Origin: Brevundimonas sp. PAMC22021 | GTDB lineage: Bacteria > Pseudomonadota > Alphaproteobacteria > Caulobacterales > Caulobacteraceae | Length of the DNA stretch: 64,000 bases | NCBI RefSeq assembly: GCF_019443405.1 | Contig: NZ_CP080376.1 | Coordinates: 558,001-622,000, forward strand | Direction of reading: 5' to 3' | Notes under the pieces: model-generated | Database searches by the model: none | What the model was told of the DNA's origin: nothing | The model's input: only the letters and a program-made list of their open reading frames with translations | Shown here: positions 1 through 7,805 of the stretch, one piece after another | How positions within the stretch are numbered: position 1 is the first letter of the stretch | Layout of the letters: every line of letters begins with the position of its first letter | Position numbers and translations under genes: made by a program

Positions 1-34
1 CTTGAAGACCGTGAACGGTGTGGCGCTTCGGCAT
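1..34 (-). CDS. start of an unidentified gene, cut by left edge
   Basis: An ATG on the minus strand lies 5 bases beyond the flgH stop codon and reads MPKRHTVHGLQ up to the window edge. The position suggests the next gene of the flgFGAH operon. Only eleven residues are visible, so nothing can be said about its product, and it may not be a real start. Confidence 0.3.
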   Translation of the reverse strand, partial: MPKRHTVHGLQ

Positions 35-39
35 CGCCG

Positions 40-783
40 TCAGAACGGGCTGAAACGCTCCACCAGGCTTTGCGCGGCCGGAGAGGCCTGGACCCGGCTG
101 ATGTCGCCGCGTCCGCCATAGGAGATGCGCGCCTCGGCGATCTGGGTGTGGGCGATGGTGTTGGCCGAGGAGATGTCCTCTGGCCGCACGATGCCGGCGA
201 CCGTCAGCTCGCGCACCTCGCGGTTGGTGCGGACCTCCTGGCGGCCCTGGATCACCAGATTGCCGTTGGACAGCACGTCGGTGACCACCGCCGCGATGGT
301 CAGCGACACCTTCTCCGAGCGGCTGACCGAGCCGGAGCCCGACGCGTTCAGTTCGCCCTCGATGCCGACCAGGCGGTTGGGATCAAAGGTGTCGGGGAAG
401 AATTTGCCGAGGTTGGATTCGAAGCCCAGGAAGTTCGACACGCCGGCCGAGGCGTCGTTGGACCGCTGGCGCTGGGTCGAGTTCTGCGTCTGGGCGCGAT
501 CGTCGATGTCGATCCGCACGGTCAGGATGTCGCCGATGTGGCGCGCGCGCTGATCGCCGAAAAAGGACCGGGCGCCGGTGCGCCACAGGCTGTTGGCGCT
601 GGCGGGCGTGGCTTCCGAGCGCACGGCGCTGGCGGGCAGATAGGCCTGGCTGACGGGCACCAGGGCGGCGGGATAGCCGATGGGCGCCAGTTCCGGCCCC
701 TTCACCGCCTCGATGGCGGTGGAGCAGGCGGCCAGCGGAGCGGCCGAGACGACCAGGGCGGCGAGAAAAGCGGTTTTGCGCAT
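40..783 (-). CDS. flgH: flagellar L-ring lipoprotein FlgH
   Basis: FlgH (247 aa) forms the outer-membrane L-ring through which the flagellar rod passes. The N-terminus is a lipoprotein signal peptide with lipobox LAAC, placing the lipidated cysteine at residue 20. The rest matches FlgH: a central stretch with GDILTVRIDIDD, a serine/glycine-rich loop (SGSGSVSRSEKVS), then LSNGNLVIQG and the C-terminal half containing EVRELTVAGIVRPEDI. Length is normal for the family. It is the last fully visible gene of the minus-strand flgF-flgG-flgA-flgH operon, 11 bases after flgA, and should be transcribed from the sigma-54 promoter ahead of flgF. Confidence 0.95.
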   Translation of the reverse strand: MRKTAFLAALVVSAAPLAACSTAIEAVKGPELAPIGYPAALVPVSQAYLPASAVRSEATPASANSLWRTGARSFFGDQRARHIGDILTVRIDIDDRAQTQNSTQRQRSNDASAGVSNFLGFESNLGKFFPDTFDPNRLVGIEGELNASGSGSVSRSEKVSLTIAAVVTDVLSNGNLVIQGRQEVRTNREVRELTVAGIVRPEDISSANTIAHTQIAEARISYGGRGDISRVQASPAAQSLVERFSPF

Positions 784-794
784 GCGAGAAATCC

Positions 795-1388
795 TCAGCG
801 GGACGCGAACTGTTGGGCGGCGCCGGCGGCCATGGCCGTGCCCGGCCCGGTGGCGACCGCGTCGATGGTGCGGTTGGAGGTAGTGTTCAGAACGGCTACG
901 GGCTCGCCGACGCGGGCGCTGCGCTGGGCCTTGCCCATGACGCTGAGCCGCACGCCGCCGACCTCGTAGGTGACGCGGACCATGTCGTTGCGGGCGATCA
1001 CCGGCTGGCCCGCCACAGCGCGCGGCCCGGGCTGGATCGACGCAGCGACCGGCGCGGGCTGGGACGCCTCGGCGGTGTTCTGGACGGCGCTCTGGACGGC
1101 GGCGGCGCGGCGCACGGCCACGCGGCGCAGGCCTGGGGGGTTGGACCAGTCGAGCCCCGCCTGGCGAGCCTGGGCCTGAAGCTGCCCGGCCTCCAGCACC
1201 ACGGACGGACCGGTGCGCTGGGCCACCGCCACGTCCGCCGCGGCGCCCGCGCCGTCAAAGATGTCGCCCAGGGTGACCCGGCCGTCGGCGTCCACGGGGT
1301 TCGGGCGAAGGGTGACTTCGCCGGCCAGGGCCGGCGCACCGCAGGCGAGCACGGCGACGGCCGCAAGGAGCGTGTGCAGCTTGGCCAT
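795..1388 (-). CDS. flgA: flagellar P-ring assembly chaperone FlgA
   Basis: FlgA (197 aa) is the periplasmic chaperone that assists P-ring (FlgI) assembly around the rod. A Sec signal peptide (about residues 1-22, ending AGAPALA-like) is followed by an SAF-type beta-clip region. The C-terminal half carries the family's recognisable tail with VMGKAQRSARVGEPVAVLN and a TIDAVATGPG end. It lies 4 bases downstream of flgG in the same operon. The sequence between residues 60 and 125 is alanine-rich and poorly conserved, as is common for FlgA. Confidence 0.9.
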   Translation of the reverse strand: MAKLHTLLAAVAVLACGAPALAGEVTLRPNPVDADGRVTLGDIFDGAGAAADVAVAQRTGPSVVLEAGQLQAQARQAGLDWSNPPGLRRVAVRRAAAVQSAVQNTAEASQPAPVAASIQPGPRAVAGQPVIARNDMVRVTYEVGGVRLSVMGKAQRSARVGEPVAVLNTTSNRTIDAVATGPGTAMAAGAAQQFASR

Positions 1389-1392
1389 GATC

Positions 1393-2181
1393 CTAGTTCT
1401 TCACCTGGGCGGCGACGGACAGCATCTCGTCGGCGGTGGAGATGACCTTTGAGTTCATCTCATAGGCGCGCTGGGCGACGATCAGGGCGCTGATTTCCGA
1501 TACGGCGTCGACGTTCGAAGCCTCGGTGTAGCCGTGCAGCAGCGAGCCGTAGCCGACGTCGCCGGGCGTGCCGACGGCGGCCGGACCCGATGCAGCGGTT
1601 TCCAGCAGCAGGTTGTCGCCAACCGCCTCGAGTCCCGCCTCGTTGAAGAAGGTGGCGAGCTCGAGCTGGCCCACGGTGGTCGGCTCGGTCGCGCCGTCGG
1701 TGGTGACCTGCACCAGGCCGGACTTGGAGACGGTGATGTCCACCATGTCCTGCGGCACGGTGATCGCCGGCTCGATCGCATAGCCGTCCTCGGTGACCAG
1801 CTGGCCTTCCTGGTTGACGGCGAAGTTGCCGGCCCGGGTGTAGGCCGTCTCGCCCGAAGGAAGGGTGACCTGAAAATAGCCCTTGCCGTCGATGGCCAGG
1901 TCGTAGCGACCGCCGGTCTGGGTCGGCGTGCCCTGTTCGGTGATGCGATAGACCGAGCCCGCCTTGACGCCCGCGCCGATCTGGATGCCGGTCGGCACCA
2001 CCGTGCCCTGGCTGGACGACTGCGCGCCCATGCGTTCGACGTTCTGGTACAGCAGGTCCTGGAACTCGGCGCGCTGCTTCTTGAAGCCCACCGTATTCAT
2101 GTTGGCGATGTTGTTGGAGATGACCTCCACGTTCAGCTGCTGGGCGGCCATGCCCGAGGCGGCGGTTCTGAGTGCGCGCAT
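1393..2181 (-). CDS. flgG: flagellar distal rod protein FlgG
   Basis: FlgG (262 aa) builds the distal rod of the flagellar basal body. The N-terminus MRALRTAASGMAAQQLNVE with NNIANMNTVGFK is the diagnostic rod/hook N-terminal motif, and the C-terminus has the matching coiled helix (EISALIVAQRAYEMNSKVI...DEMLSVAAQ). Length equals that of typical FlgG. An AGGA lies about 9 bases upstream of the ATG, in the 12-base gap after flgF. It is secreted by the flagellar type III apparatus, so no signal peptide is expected and none is seen. Confidence 0.96.
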   Translation of the reverse strand: MRALRTAASGMAAQQLNVEVISNNIANMNTVGFKKQRAEFQDLLYQNVERMGAQSSSQGTVVPTGIQIGAGVKAGSVYRITEQGTPTQTGGRYDLAIDGKGYFQVTLPSGETAYTRAGNFAVNQEGQLVTEDGYAIEPAITVPQDMVDITVSKSGLVQVTTDGATEPTTVGQLELATFFNEAGLEAVGDNLLLETAASGPAAVGTPGDVGYGSLLHGYTEASNVDAVSEISALIVAQRAYEMNSKVISTADEMLSVAAQVKN

Positions 2182-2193
2182 CTGTCAGGGTCC

Positions 2194-2934
2194 TTATGCG
2201 GCTCGGCCGAGGCGCTCGACGGCGCGGCGGCTGAGGTCGGTGGCGTTCTCGATCATCCGCGTCACGCTTTCGTAGGCGCGGCTGATCTCGACGAGATTGG
2301 TGATTTCGATCAACGCGTTGACGTTGGCCGATTCCAGCATGCCCTGCTGGATGCGGGCGTCCGGGGCGTCCATCGTCTGGGCGTTGGAGGTGTTGCGATA
2401 CAGGCCGTCGCCGCCCTTCTCGAGCACGCCCAGCGCCTCGAAGCGGACGACGGAAAGGCGGCCGGTGATCTGGCCGTTCTGGGTGATTGTGCCGTCCGAG
2501 CCGACGGACACGGGACCGAGCGCCGGGTTCAGCACGATCTCGCCGCCGTCGCCCATCACCGGGGCGCCCGCCTTGGTGGTCAGCCGGCCTTCGGGATCCA
2601 GGGTGAAGGCGCCGTCGCGGGTATAGGCCTCGCCGTTCGCGCCGTCGCCGACGGTGAAGAAGGCGCCTTCGCCGTCGATGGCGAAGTCCAGCGGTCGGCC
2701 GGTCTGCTGCATCGCGCCCTGGCCGAAGTCGCGCCCCACGCCCTTGTCCAGCACGAAGCTGACGCCCGGCCGCACCTGGTCGTTGCGCGCGCGCTCGCCG
2801 ACTTCGGTTCCCAGCATCAGCTGTTCGACCTTGAAGCCGGTGGTGTCCGCATTGGCGATGTTGTTGGCCACGATGTCGAGCTCGCGGCGCAGCGTCATCT
2901 GGCGGGACAGTCCGATGTAGGCGGCGTTTTCCAA
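2194..2934 (-). CDS. flgF: flagellar proximal rod protein FlgF, TTG start
   Basis: FlgF (246 aa) is a proximal rod subunit. The protein begins (M)ENAAYIGLSRQMTLRRELD followed by NNIANADTTGFK, and ends in ALIEITNLVEISRAYESVTRM, the rod-protein terminal helices. I place the start at a TTG because it gives the family N-terminus, has a strong GAAGGAG ribosome site at 2943-2949 (8 bases upstream) and lies about 17 bases downstream of the predicted sigma-54 transcription start. A longer frame open to 3150 would run across the promoter and the divergent fliL start and is unlikely. First gene of the flgFGAH operon. Confidence 0.93.
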   Translation of the reverse strand: MENAAYIGLSRQMTLRRELDIVANNIANADTTGFKVEQLMLGTEVGERARNDQVRPGVSFVLDKGVGRDFGQGAMQQTGRPLDFAIDGEGAFFTVGDGANGEAYTRDGAFTLDPEGRLTTKAGAPVMGDGGEIVLNPALGPVSVGSDGTITQNGQITGRLSVVRFEALGVLEKGGDGLYRNTSNAQTMDAPDARIQQGMLESANVNALIEITNLVEISRAYESVTRMIENATDLSRRAVERLGRAA

Positions 2935-2962
2935 AAGGGCGGCTCCTTCGCCCAGCCTTGTC

Positions 2963-2977
2963 GCAACCGCCGTGCCA
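2963..2977 (-). promoter_or_regulatory. sigma-54 promoter of flgF operon
   Basis: On the minus strand the sequence reads TGGCACGGCGGTTGC: GG and GC separated by exactly 10 bases with the consensus flanks TGGCAC and TTGC. The start site would fall near 2951, leaving a leader of about 17 bases that just holds the Shine-Dalgarno. Rod and ring genes of Caulobacter are class III sigma-54 genes, so type and place agree. Confidence 0.9.
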
Positions 2978-3029
2978 ACAGGGTTAATCCAGCCGTGGCG
3001 GGCTTTTGTCGCGGAGCGATGGGTTGCAG

Positions 3030-3047
3030 CCCGGCAAATCCTGCCGC
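3030..3047 (-). promoter_or_regulatory. ftr-like enhancer, candidate FlbD site
   Basis: CCCGGCAAATCCTGCCGC resembles the ftr elements bound by the sigma-54 activator FlbD in Caulobacter (CGGCAAA with a GCCG half). It sits about 80-95 bases upstream of the predicted flgF transcription start, the usual distance for such an enhancer, and next to the fliL CtrA-type box, so it could also repress fliL. FlbD itself is not in the window; the assignment is from memory of the motif. Confidence 0.6.
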
Positions 3048-3050
3048 TTC

Positions 3051-3067
3051 TAAACGGCGCGTTAACC
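3051..3067 (+). promoter_or_regulatory. CtrA-type box upstream of fliL
   Basis: TAAA-N7-TTAACC is one mismatch from the CtrA consensus TTAA-N7-TTAA and lies 47-63 bases upstream of the fliL ATG, where it would overlap a -35 region. In Caulobacter fliLM is a class II operon driven by CtrA in the late predivisional cell. A second lone TTAA is at 2984-2987. Confidence 0.65.
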
Positions 3068-3113
3068 AAACCGGGCCAGTGTTGCCGCGACATCCTGCGG
3101 GGCGAGTGCGGCC

Positions 3114-3770
3114 ATGTTGAAGCTGGGCAAGAAAAAGAAGGACGGCGCATCCGACGCCGCCAACCTGCCCGCCGTCGCGGAAGGCGAAGGCGGCGAAGGC
3201 GCGCCCAAGAAGAAGAAACTGCCGCTGCTGTTCATCGCCATCCCGGCGGCCCTTGTCGTGCTGGGCGGCGGCGGGGCGGCGGGCATGATCCTGATGAAGC
3301 CCAAGCCGGCCGAAGCGCACGGCGAAGAGGCCAAAGACGGGCACGGCGAGGAGAAGGCCGAAAAGGGCCACGGCAAGGAAAAGAAGGAAGAAAAGGGCGG
3401 CCACGGCGGCGGCAAGGAAGGCGAGGCCGATCCGGCGCTCGGCAAGATCTCCGATGGCCCGGACGGCGTGACCTTCTACACCCTGCCGAACATGGTGGTG
3501 AACATCCAGTCGCCGGACGGCAAGCCCACCTACCTGAAGCTGACGCTGACGCTGGAGATGAAGGACGCCGAGGTCGCGACCCATCTTCAGGAAGAGACCC
3601 CGCGCATGCAGGACATGTTCCAGGGCTTCCTGCGCGAACTGCGGCCTGAGGACCTAGCCGGATCGGCCGGATCGTACCAGCTGCGCGCCGAAATCCTGCG
3701 CCGGGTCAACCTGCTGGCCGAGCCGGGCAAGGTCGACGCCGTTCTGATCGAAGAGATGCTGGTTCAGTAG
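3114..3770 (+). CDS. fliL: flagellar basal body-associated protein FliL
   Basis: FliL (218 aa) is a single-pass inner-membrane protein that surrounds the stators and supports torque. Visible parts: a lysine-rich cytoplasmic N-terminus (KLGKKKKDG, then PKKKKLP), one transmembrane helix at about residues 38-60, a long Gly/His/Lys/Glu-rich periplasmic linker (about 68-108, GEEKAEKGHGKEKK), and the conserved FliL domain with YTLPNMVVNIQS and a C-terminal VDAVLIEEMLVQ. The charged linker is longer than in enteric FliL and typical of Caulobacterales. First gene of the plus-strand operon fliL-fliM-pflI-like. Confidence 0.93.
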   Translation: MLKLGKKKKDGASDAANLPAVAEGEGGEGAPKKKKLPLLFIAIPAALVVLGGGGAAGMILMKPKPAEAHGEEAKDGHGEEKAEKGHGKEKKEEKGGHGGGKEGEADPALGKISDGPDGVTFYTLPNMVVNIQSPDGKPTYLKLTLTLEMKDAEVATHLQEETPRMQDMFQGFLRELRPEDLAGSAGSYQLRAEILRRVNLLAEPGKVDAVLIEEMLVQ

Positions 3771-3773
3771 CCG

Positions 3774-4826
3774 ATGACCGACCCCCTGGCCGACATGGAC
3801 GCCTTTGGGGCGATGGGCGGCGACGCTGCCTCGACCATGATGGGCGAGCGCGTGCTGAACCAGGACGAGATCGACAGCCTGCTGGGCTTCGATCTTGGCG
3901 GGGACGACGGCTCTAACCGGTCCGGCATCCGGGCCATCATCAACTCGGCGCTGGTCTCGTATGAACGCCTGCCGATGCTGGAAATCGTCTTCGACCGCCT
4001 GGTGCGGTTGATGACGACGTCCTTGCGCAACTTCACCTCTGACAACGTCGAAGTCAGCCTGGACAACATCTCCTCGATCCGGTTCGGCGACTATCTGAAC
4101 TCGATCCCCCTGCCGGCGATCCTGGCGGTGTTCCGGGCGGAGGAGTTGGACAACTACGGCCTGCTGACGGTCGATTCCAACCTGATCTATTCGATCGTCG
4201 ACGTGCTGCTGGGCGGCCGTCGCGGCACGGCGGCGCTGCGTATCGAGGGGCGGCCCTACACCACCATCGAGCGGGTGCTGGTGCAGCGGATGGTCGAGGT
4301 GGTGCTGAACGACGCCCGTCAGGCGTTCGAGCCGCTGACCCCCGTCCACTTCAACCTGGACCGGCTGGAGACCAATCCGCGCTTCGCCGCCATCGCGCGT
4401 CCGGCCAATGCCGCCATCCTGATCAAGCTGCGGATCGACATGGAGGACCGCGGCGGGCGCATCGAACTGCTGCTGCCCTATGCGACGCTGGAGCCGATCC
4501 GCAAGATGCTGCTGCAGCAGTTCATGGGCGAGAAGTTCGGCCGCGACAACATCTGGGAAGGCCACCTGGCGACCGAGCTTTGGACCACCGAGACGGAGGT
4601 CCGGGCGGTGCTGGACGAGCAGCAGGCGCCGCTCAGCAAGGTGCTGGACTTCAAGGTGGGCGACACCCTGATGCTGAACGCGACCCCCGACAGCGAGGTG
4701 TCGATCCGCGCCGGCTCCATCCCGCTGACGACCGGTCGGATGGGCCGCAAGGGCCAGCACATCGCAATCCGCGTCGAGGCGCCGATCAGCGTCGAGGCCG
4801 CGCAAAGCATGAGGAGCAGGGCATGA
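3774..4826 (+). CDS. fliM: flagellar motor switch protein FliM
   Basis: FliM (350 aa) is the C-ring switch subunit that binds CheY-P and FliG. The N-terminal region has LNQDEIDSLLGF, the CheY-binding type segment, although it is preceded by about 25 extra residues. The middle domain has RLVRLMTTSLRNFTSDNVEVSL and GGRRGTA, and the C-terminal SpoA/FliN-like domain has VLDFKVGDTLMLN and RMGRKGQHIAIRVE. It starts 3 bases after the fliL stop and its stop overlaps the next start (ATGA). Confidence 0.95.
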   Translation: MTDPLADMDAFGAMGGDAASTMMGERVLNQDEIDSLLGFDLGGDDGSNRSGIRAIINSALVSYERLPMLEIVFDRLVRLMTTSLRNFTSDNVEVSLDNISSIRFGDYLNSIPLPAILAVFRAEELDNYGLLTVDSNLIYSIVDVLLGGRRGTAALRIEGRPYTTIERVLVQRMVEVVLNDARQAFEPLTPVHFNLDRLETNPRFAAIARPANAAILIKLRIDMEDRGGRIELLLPYATLEPIRKMLLQQFMGEKFGRDNIWEGHLATELWTTETEVRAVLDEQQAPLSKVLDFKVGDTLMLNATPDSEVSIRAGSIPLTTGRMGRKGQHIAIRVEAPISVEAAQSMRSRA

Positions 4827-5392
4827 CCGGGATCATCATGGACGGCGTGCTGATGCTGCTGCTGGTCGCGGCCGTCGGCTACGGGATCAAGCTGGAGCGC
4901 AAGTTGACGGCGTTGCGGGCCGGGCAGCTGGCGTTCGCGTCCGCCGTGACCGAGTTGAACTCCGCCGCGACCCGCGCCGAGGCAGCCCTGGCGACGCTGC
5001 GGGCGTCGGGCCAGGAAACGGACTTGCTGCACGACCGCATCATCAAGGCGCGCGAGGTCAAGGCGCAGCTGGAGACCCTGATCGCCCGCGCGCCGGCGGC
5101 TCAGGCCGCGCGTGCGGAGGATCGTCCGGTCGCGCGCACCGAGCCCGCGCCCCACCCGGCGCCGCCTGTCGAGGACGAAGACCGCGCGCGCCGCATGGCC
5201 GCCCTGGCCGAGCGTATTCAGGGTCTGGCCGGACCCGCGACCAGCCGCCGCGCCGCGACGTCGCATGCGGAGCAGACGCCGGGCGCCGGCAACGTCGCCG
5301 CCATCCTGCAGGCGATGACCGCTAACCAATCTGCCAAACAAAGCCTCAACGCCGCCCGGCGTAGCCTCGACGACGACCTGTTCGCCGCCTGA
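4823..5392 (+). CDS. DUF6468-type membrane protein, PflI-like flagellar positioning factor
   Basis: A 189-aa protein starting inside the fliM stop (ATGA) behind GAGGAGCAGG. It has one N-terminal membrane helix (about residues 3-20, GVLMLLLVAAVGYGI), then a long helical, probably coiled-coil segment (21-95, LERKLTALRAGQLAFASAV), a proline/alanine linker and a conserved C-terminus (SLNAARRSLDDDLFAA). A bitopic protein in this exact place after fliM is known in Caulobacter as PflI, needed to place the flagellum at the pole. Identity with PflI is inferred from position and architecture, not proven by alignment. Confidence 0.75.
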   Translation: MTGIIMDGVLMLLLVAAVGYGIKLERKLTALRAGQLAFASAVTELNSAATRAEAALATLRASGQETDLLHDRIIKAREVKAQLETLIARAPAAQAARAEDRPVARTEPAPHPAPPVEDEDRARRMAALAERIQGLAGPATSRRAATSHAEQTPGAGNVAAILQAMTANQSAKQSLNAARRSLDDDLFAA

Positions 5393-5462
5393 CCCATTTT
5401 TCCCGCCCAATGCTTCGCCGCGCGACGACGAAGCGGCTTGAGGGCGCCACGAGACCGAAGCC

Positions 5463-6347
5463 ATGGCCCGCATTCCCCGCCTGCTGCCCCTGATCGCCAT
5501 CGCCATCGGCGGGGTGGTCGCCGTGCGCGCGGTGGGCGTGGCGCCCGAGCTGTTCAGCGGCGCCAAGGCCTGGGCCGAGGAGGCCGCGCCCGCCGGCGCC
5601 GCCGCGCCCAAGCCGACACAGGCCGCCTGCGCCCTGTCGCCGGACCAGTTGGCGCAGCAGGCCGGCATTTCGCCCGCCGAGCTGAAGATCATCCAGTCGC
5701 TGTCGGCGCGCCGCACCGAGCTTGATGCGCGCGATCAGGACTTCGCCACCACCCTGCCGCTGATGGTCGCCGCCGAGCAGAAGATCGACGCCAAGGTCAA
5801 GGCGCTGGAGGCGCTGAAGGCCGAGATGAAGGGCCTGCTGGGTCAGGTGGACGAGCGCGAAAAGGCCGAGATCGACCGGCTGGTGCAGGTCTATTCCGCC
5901 ATGCGGCCCAAGGAGGCGGCGCCCGTGCTGGCCTCGCTGGATGACCGGGTGCGCCTGCCCGTCGCCGCCGCCATGCGTCCGCGCACCCTGGCCGCCATCA
6001 TGGCCCAGATGTCGCCGGCCCAGGCCAAGGAGCTTACGGAAAAGCTGGCCGCGCGCTTCCAGGCCCAGCAAATGGCCGCCCGCGCCGCCGCTGCCCAGGC
6101 CGCCGAGCCCGCGCCCGCGCCCGTCGCGGCTCCGGCTGCGACGCCGACCGCCCAGCCCGCCTCGACCGAGGCCAAACCGGCTGCGCCACGTCCCGCCGCG
6201 CGTCAGACCCCGCGCCCAGCGCCGCGTCCGCAGGCCGCGGCTCGCAGGACGGAAAGCGCGCCTCGGCCGGCTGCGGCGGCGCCCGCCGGTCCTCAGCCCT
6301 ACAATGCGGGCGACGCCGGCCAGCAGCCGCGCCAGTCGGTGCAGTAG
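5463..6347 (+). CDS. MotE/MgtE-N-domain family protein
   Basis: A 294-aa exported or membrane-anchored protein. Residues about 1-38 form a signal/anchor. Residues 60-130 are helical and probably coiled coil (ELDARDQDFATTLPL, EALKAEMKGLLGQV). Residues 135-200 carry the MgtE N-terminal-like domain typical of MotE proteins (VYSAMRPKEAAPVLASLDD, AAIMAQMSPAQAKELTEKL). The last 90 residues are a low-complexity proline/alanine tail. MotE is a chaperone for the MotC stator accessory protein in rhizobia; here the position after fliM and the pflI-like gene supports a motor or stator role, but the partner is unknown. The 70-base gap suggests it may belong to the fliL operon. Confidence 0.75.
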   Translation: MARIPRLLPLIAIAIGGVVAVRAVGVAPELFSGAKAWAEEAAPAGAAAPKPTQAACALSPDQLAQQAGISPAELKIIQSLSARRTELDARDQDFATTLPLMVAAEQKIDAKVKALEALKAEMKGLLGQVDEREKAEIDRLVQVYSAMRPKEAAPVLASLDDRVRLPVAAAMRPRTLAAIMAQMSPAQAKELTEKLAARFQAQQMAARAAAAQAAEPAPAPVAAPAATPTAQPASTEAKPAAPRPAARQTPRPAPRPQAAARRTESAPRPAAAAPAGPQPYNAGDAGQQPRQSVQ

Positions 6348-6348
6348 C

Positions 6349-7137
6349 TCAGGTCTCGGGCATCCAGGCCGGGCGGCGCGGGGTGACCGCCCGTCCATCG
6401 ACAGTCAGCTGACCCTCCAGCCTGTCCAGCCGCAGCAGCGCCATCGTCGCGCCGTCACGCCCGCTCAGCACCTCGCCGGCGCGCAGCTCTCCGTTCAGCA
6501 CCTCGGCGCCGAACGGAGGAGGGGGACCCTCAAAGGCGATCGGCAGCATGCGGTTTCGAATGGCACCGCGCCGCTTCATGCGCGAGGTCGTCTCCTGGCC
6601 GACGAAACACCCCTTGTGGAAGTCGATGCCGTTCAGCAGGTCGAAGTTGGCTTCGATCGGATAGGTCTTGTCCGACGGCGCGTCCGTCGCCGGATCGGGA
6701 AGGCCGACGGTCAGGCGATGGGCCTGATGTTCGTCTTCACCCGTGTTCGTCTCGAATTCTCCGCCGTAGGCCCGGCCGCCCAGTTCCGGCGTGCGCGGAT
6801 CGACAAGGAAGCCGGCCGCCTCGCCGTCCCAGGCGGCGAACACCCGGCGTTCGTCAGCGCCGATCTCCACCTTGGCTCGCAGCCGGTACATGGACAGCCG
6901 CATCAGCAGCGCCTCACGCCGGTTCGCCGCCACATCCAGCACGACGCCGCCGTCCTCGCCCAGGATGAACAGGTCGAACAGCAGCCGGCCCGGCGGCGAC
7001 AAAAGCGCGCCGAAGCGAAGCTCGCCGTCAGCCAGCGTCTCGACGTCTTGGGTCAGCAGGTTGTGCAGAAAGGGCTTGGCGTCCTCTCCCTTGACGGAAA
7101 TAAGGGCGCGGCTGTCCAAGCGGGCGGTGCGTGTCAT
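6349..7137 (-). CDS. ygfZ: tRNA-modifying folate-binding protein YgfZ
   Basis: A 262-aa GcvT-like folate-binding protein. The diagnostic YgfZ signature is present as KGCFVGQE (in DFHKGCFVGQETTSRMKRRG), with its conserved cysteine. YgfZ uses folate in maintenance of certain iron-sulfur enzymes such as MiaB. I chose the ATG at 7137, giving MTRTARLDSRALISVKG, rather than an upstream ATG at 7215 that would extend into the next gene's coding region. It is convergent with the motE-like gene (1 base between the two stop codons). Confidence 0.88.
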   Translation of the reverse strand: MTRTARLDSRALISVKGEDAKPFLHNLLTQDVETLADGELRFGALLSPPGRLLFDLFILGEDGGVVLDVAANRREALLMRLSMYRLRAKVEIGADERRVFAAWDGEAAGFLVDPRTPELGGRAYGGEFETNTGEDEHQAHRLTVGLPDPATDAPSDKTYPIEANFDLLNGIDFHKGCFVGQETTSRMKRRGAIRNRMLPIAFEGPPPPFGAEVLNGELRAGEVLSGRDGATMALLRLDRLEGQLTVDGRAVTPRRPAWMPET

Positions 7138-7168
7138 GCGGCCTAGATAGGCGCAGGCGACGCCCCTG

Positions 7169-7714
7169 TCAGGTGACGCGGTAGCGCGCCTCGATCCCGT
7201 CCGCCTGCCAGTCATGCTCGGCCAGCTTGTCCAGCGAACGCGCCACCAGCCGGTTGAACCGCTCAGCGTCGCCCGCTTCGACCGCCGGTCGCAGATAGTC
7301 CGTGACCACGGCCCGCGCCGGATAGGTCCCCACCGGGCCCGGAACGCTCAGCGCCACCGCTATGCCGCTGTCGATCCAGGCCGCGACCGTGTCGAACACC
7401 TCTTCGGACGACAGGAAGGGCGTGCGGCGCACCACGAACAGGGTGATTTCGCCGTGCTCCACCCCGTCAGGGCGTATGACAATCCCGCTGCGGTCGGGCC
7501 GCCAGTCGTCGGACAGCTCCACCGCCCGCCACAGGCAGAACCAGGTGCGACAGGTCTGCGGCCGGATCGCATGCACCGCGCATCCGGCGTCCGGCACGCA
7601 ATAGGCGCAAAGCTCGCCCGTCGGCTTGGCCAGATCCGGCAGGTCCAGCGGAATGACCCGGCAGCACTCGACGCAGCCGCCGCAGGTGCGGTCGGGGATC
7701 AGCGGCAGGGACAC
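7169..7714 (-). CDS. YkgJ-type cysteine-cluster protein
   Basis: A 181-aa protein with an N-terminal CGGCVECC cluster (residues 11-18) and further cysteines in LCAYC, GCAVH and RPQTCRTWFC. This pattern is that of the YkgJ/Fli-type zinc- or iron-binding cysteine cluster family, whose biochemical role is mostly unknown. The start is a GTG. It lies upstream of ygfZ on the same strand with a 31-base gap and is divergent from the dihydroorotase gene. I do not assign a function. Confidence 0.75.
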   Translation of the reverse strand: MSLPLIPDRTCGGCVECCRVIPLDLPDLAKPTGELCAYCVPDAGCAVHAIRPQTCRTWFCLWRAVELSDDWRPDRSGIVIRPDGVEHGEITLFVVRRTPFLSSEEVFDTVAAWIDSGIAVALSVPGPVGTYPARAVVTDYLRPAVEAGDAERFNRLVARSLDKLAEHDWQADGIEARYRVT

Positions 7715-7805
7715 GGGCGGGGCTCCATGGCGCGGGCCTTTAGCACAGCCCTTTTGGCTCTGGGGCGTCTTCTCGCCACGCGCGGGTGCGGCTACAGATC
7801 ACGGC

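Noticed and set aside
2935..3150. Longer FlgF beginning at an ATG near 3150
   Set aside because: It would read through the sigma-54 promoter and overlap the fliL start; the extra residues do not resemble FlgF.
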